Part shown: one piece after another, positions 3,528-5,072 of the stretch | Position numbering within the stretch: position 1 is the first letter of the stretch | Layout of the letters: every line of letters starts with the position of its first letter | Assembly (NCBI GenBank): GCA_017860555.1 | Contig: JAGDMJ010000281.1 | Span: forward strand, 1 to 5,072 | Length of the DNA: 5,072 nt | Direction: 5' to 3' | DNA from: Bacteroidota bacterium | Lineage (GTDB): Bacteria; Bacteroidota; Ignavibacteria; UBA10030; UBA6906 | Program-made: the position numbers and the translations under genes | The notes under the pieces: generated by a model | What the model saw: the letters and a program-made list of their open reading frames with translations, nothing else | The model's database searches: none | Told to the model about the DNA's origin: nothing

Positions 3528-5072
3528 ATGATGGACGGTGAGACTCTTCAGATCCTACTGTTCCTCGTTATCGGCGGTTACGGAGGAGGGGCCCTTGCAG
3601 GCTTGCTCGGCGTAGGTCGGGCCCGATGGGGGAAAATTGGCGGCGCGATCGGATTCGGCGTTGCGGCTCTCTCCTCCCTGCTTGGATGCGCCCTGTCCGT
3701 GGCGGTCATGCTCTCCGGTACGACACTGGATGTCGACCTGCCACGCGTCCTTCCGATCGGCGATTTGTCACTCCACCTGGATTCTCTCTCGGCATTCTTC
3801 CTTCTCGTCATCTCGGTCGTCGGAACATTTGTATCCCTCTACTCTCCCGGGTACGCATCCCGCTCGGTTGGCCCCGAAAGGGCCGGTCTGCTTGCATTCC
3901 TGTACAACCTGTTTCTGCTCTCGATGGCCGGCGTCGTCATCGCCGGCGATGCGGTCCTCTTCCTGATCCTCTGGGAAATGATGTCCTTGACCACCTTTTT
4001 CCTGATCGTGTTCGAGAAGGAAAGTCCGGCGTCCAGGCGGGCGGGCTTTCTGTATGTTATCATGACACATGCAGGAACTGCGTTTCTTGTGGTCATGTTC
4101 CTGCTCCTGTTCGTCTCCGCGGGATCTTTCAGTTTCAGCGCTCTCCATGGAGCAGGGGCCGGAATTCCCGATCCGGCGAGATCGATCATCTTCCTTTGCG
4201 CACTGATAGGGTTCGGCACGAAAGCAGGGCTCATCCCCCTTCATATCTGGCTTCCCGAAGCGCATCCTGCCGCACCAACCAACGTTTCGGCGCTCATGTC
4301 CGGGGTGATGATCAAGACCGGCATCTACGGAATGGTGCGGGTGTTCTTTGGATTCCTGGGGCCGGGAGCGGAGTGGTGGGGGATCCTTGTGCTGGCGTTG
4401 GCCGTCACCTCGTCGGTCCTCGGGGTATTGTATGCACTCATGGAGCACGACCTCAAGCGACTGCTTGCGTTTCACAGCATTGAGAACATCGGCATCATCC
4501 TCATGGGTATCGGTGCGGCAATGCTCTTCTCCGCGTCAGGGGACAAAGTGCTTGCCGCTCTGGCTCTTCTCGCGGGATTGTACCACGTTTTGAACCATGC
4601 GGTATTCAAAGGCCTTTTGTTCCTGGGCGCCGGCTCGGTAGTCAACGCGACCGGAACCAGGAATATGGAAAAACTGGGTGGGCTGGTTCGGCGGCTCCCC
4701 GTGACTGCAGCCTTGTTCCTTGTCGGGTCTGTCGCGATTTCTGCCCTTCCGCCGTTGAATGGATTCGTCAGCGAATGGCTGACCTTCCAGGCCTTGCTGC
4801 AGGGCTTCTCCATCGCGAGCCTGCCGGTCAAGATCGCCATACCGCTCACGGTGGCGCTTCTCGCGTTGACGGGGGCCCTGGCTGCCGCCTGCTTCGTGAA
4901 GGCTTTCGGGATTACCTTCCTTGGGCTCCCTCGCTCCGATGCGGCCGGCACCGCCCGCGAGTCGCACTGGATGATGCTCGGAGCGATGGCGGGGCTTGCC
5001 ATCCTCTGCCTTCTGCTCGGCATTGCCCCGAGCCTCGTGATGAACCTGCTCGACCCGACGGTCACACTCCTG
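3528..5072 (+). CDS. hyfB: HyfB/HycC-type proton-translocating membrane subunit (3' end outside window)
   Basis: This frame stays open to the window edge: 515 residues without a stop. It is a very hydrophobic, multi-helix member of the NuoL/Mrp-antiporter family. Conserved ion-path residues, numbered from the ATG at 3528: E150 in LILWEMMSLTTF (helix 5 Glu); K232 in GFGTKAGLIPLHIWLPEAHPAAP (helix 7 Lys); K263 in SGVMIKTGIYGMVR; H353 and K361 in YHVLNHAVFKGLLF; and PPLNGFVSEW (408-417). The stretch EHDLKRLLAFHSIENIGII, with H316 and E319, favours the hydrogenase-4/formate-hydrogenlyase subunit B type over true NuoL. Full members run about 670 residues, so roughly 150, including the last helices, are probably missing. 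Start choice: an ATG at 3528 or 3531, with an in-frame stop at 3513-3515 and no Shine-Dalgarno site. Such proteins couple electron transfer in a membrane [NiFe]-hydrogenase or related complex to proton or sodium pumping. This is probably the first gene of an operon running out of the window; whether hydrogenase subunits follow cannot be seen. Confidence 0.88.
   Translation, partial: MMDGETLQILLFLVIGGYGGGALAGLLGVGRARWGKIGGAIGFGVAALSSLLGCALSVAVMLSGTTLDVDLPRVLPIGDLSLHLDSLSAFFLLVISVVGTFVSLYSPGYASRSVGPERAGLLAFLYNLFLLSMAGVVIAGDAVLFLILWEMMSLTTFFLIVFEKESPASRRAGFLYVIMTHAGTAFLVVMFLLLFVSAGSFSFSALHGAGAGIPDPARSIIFLCALIGFGTKAGLIPLHIWLPEAHPAAPTNVSALMSGVMIKTGIYGMVRVFFGFLGPGAEWWGILVLALAVTSSVLGVLYALMEHDLKRLLAFHSIENIGIILMGIGAAMLFSASGDKVLAALALLAGLYHVLNHAVFKGLLFLGAGSVVNATGTRNMEKLGGLVRRLPVTAALFLVGSVAISALPPLNGFVSEWLTFQALLQGFSIASLPVKIAIPLTVALLALTGALAAACFVKAFGITFLGLPRSDAAGTARESHWMMLGAMAGLAILCLLLGIAPSLVMNLLDPTVTLL

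Noticed and set aside
3626..4483. A 285-codon plus-strand open frame in another frame of the HyfB-like gene
   Set aside because: Its product is Arg/Gly/Pro/Cys-rich and lacks domain features, while the overlapping frame carries unmistakable NuoL-family motifs.
4472..5065. A 197-codon minus-strand open frame
   Set aside because: It is antisense to the HyfB-like coding region, with Ala/Arg/Ser-rich composition typical of GC-rich shadows and no promoter or ribosome site.

Overview
The window looks like a chromosomal segment from a bacterium of the FCB group, most plausibly a lineage near Ignavibacteria/Chlorobi or a related Bacteroidota-like phylum. This placement is inference. It rests on a bacillithiol-type BshA glycosyltransferase, an ECF sigma/anti-sigma pair next to a small three-helix protein resembling the DUF6249 group, and a HyfB-type ion-pump subunit. 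Several starts have clear Shine-Dalgarno sites, one a perfect 10-nt anti-16S match. Some promoters resemble -35/-10 TTGACN/TATANT boxes rather than the Bacteroidia TTTG/TAnnTTTG type, which argues against classical Bacteroidia. No mobile element, CRISPR array, tRNA or rRNA was seen.

Layout. (1) At 23-1449, plus strand, bshA (first step of bacillithiol synthesis) is followed after 2 nt by a small single-domain cupin. (2) At 1453-2597, minus strand, an ECF sigma-70 factor is followed with a 4-nt ATGA overlap by its probable membrane anti-sigma factor, which has an N-terminal zinc-binding HxxxCxxC motif and two membrane helices. The anti-sigma end is only 3 nt from the cupin end. (3) At 2598-2741 lies the divergent control region. 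It holds two outward-facing copies of the same ECF-type promoter, GTGAAACA-N17-GTCTAAG, one driving the sigma gene and one driving the plus-strand gene at 2742-3092, a small membrane protein. (4) At 3093-3179 is a GC-rich hairpin between convergent genes. (5) At 3180-3419, minus strand, is a 79-residue two-helix membrane protein. (6) At 3420-3527 is an AT-rich divergent promoter region with a perfect 6-3-6 palindrome. (7) From 3528 to the window end, plus strand, is a HyfB/HycC/NuoL-type proton-translocating subunit cut off by the window edge, probably the first gene of a hydrogenase-4-like or related complex I-like operon.

How the genes work together. The best-supported unit is the sigma/anti-sigma/small-membrane-protein module. 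The twin promoter shows by sequence alone that the sigma factor probably activates its own operon and the divergent membrane-protein gene, and it gives a precise motif for finding the rest of the regulon. The bacillithiol gene and the respiratory gene flank this module and have no sequence-visible link to it. All other long open frames in the window are shadows of these genes.
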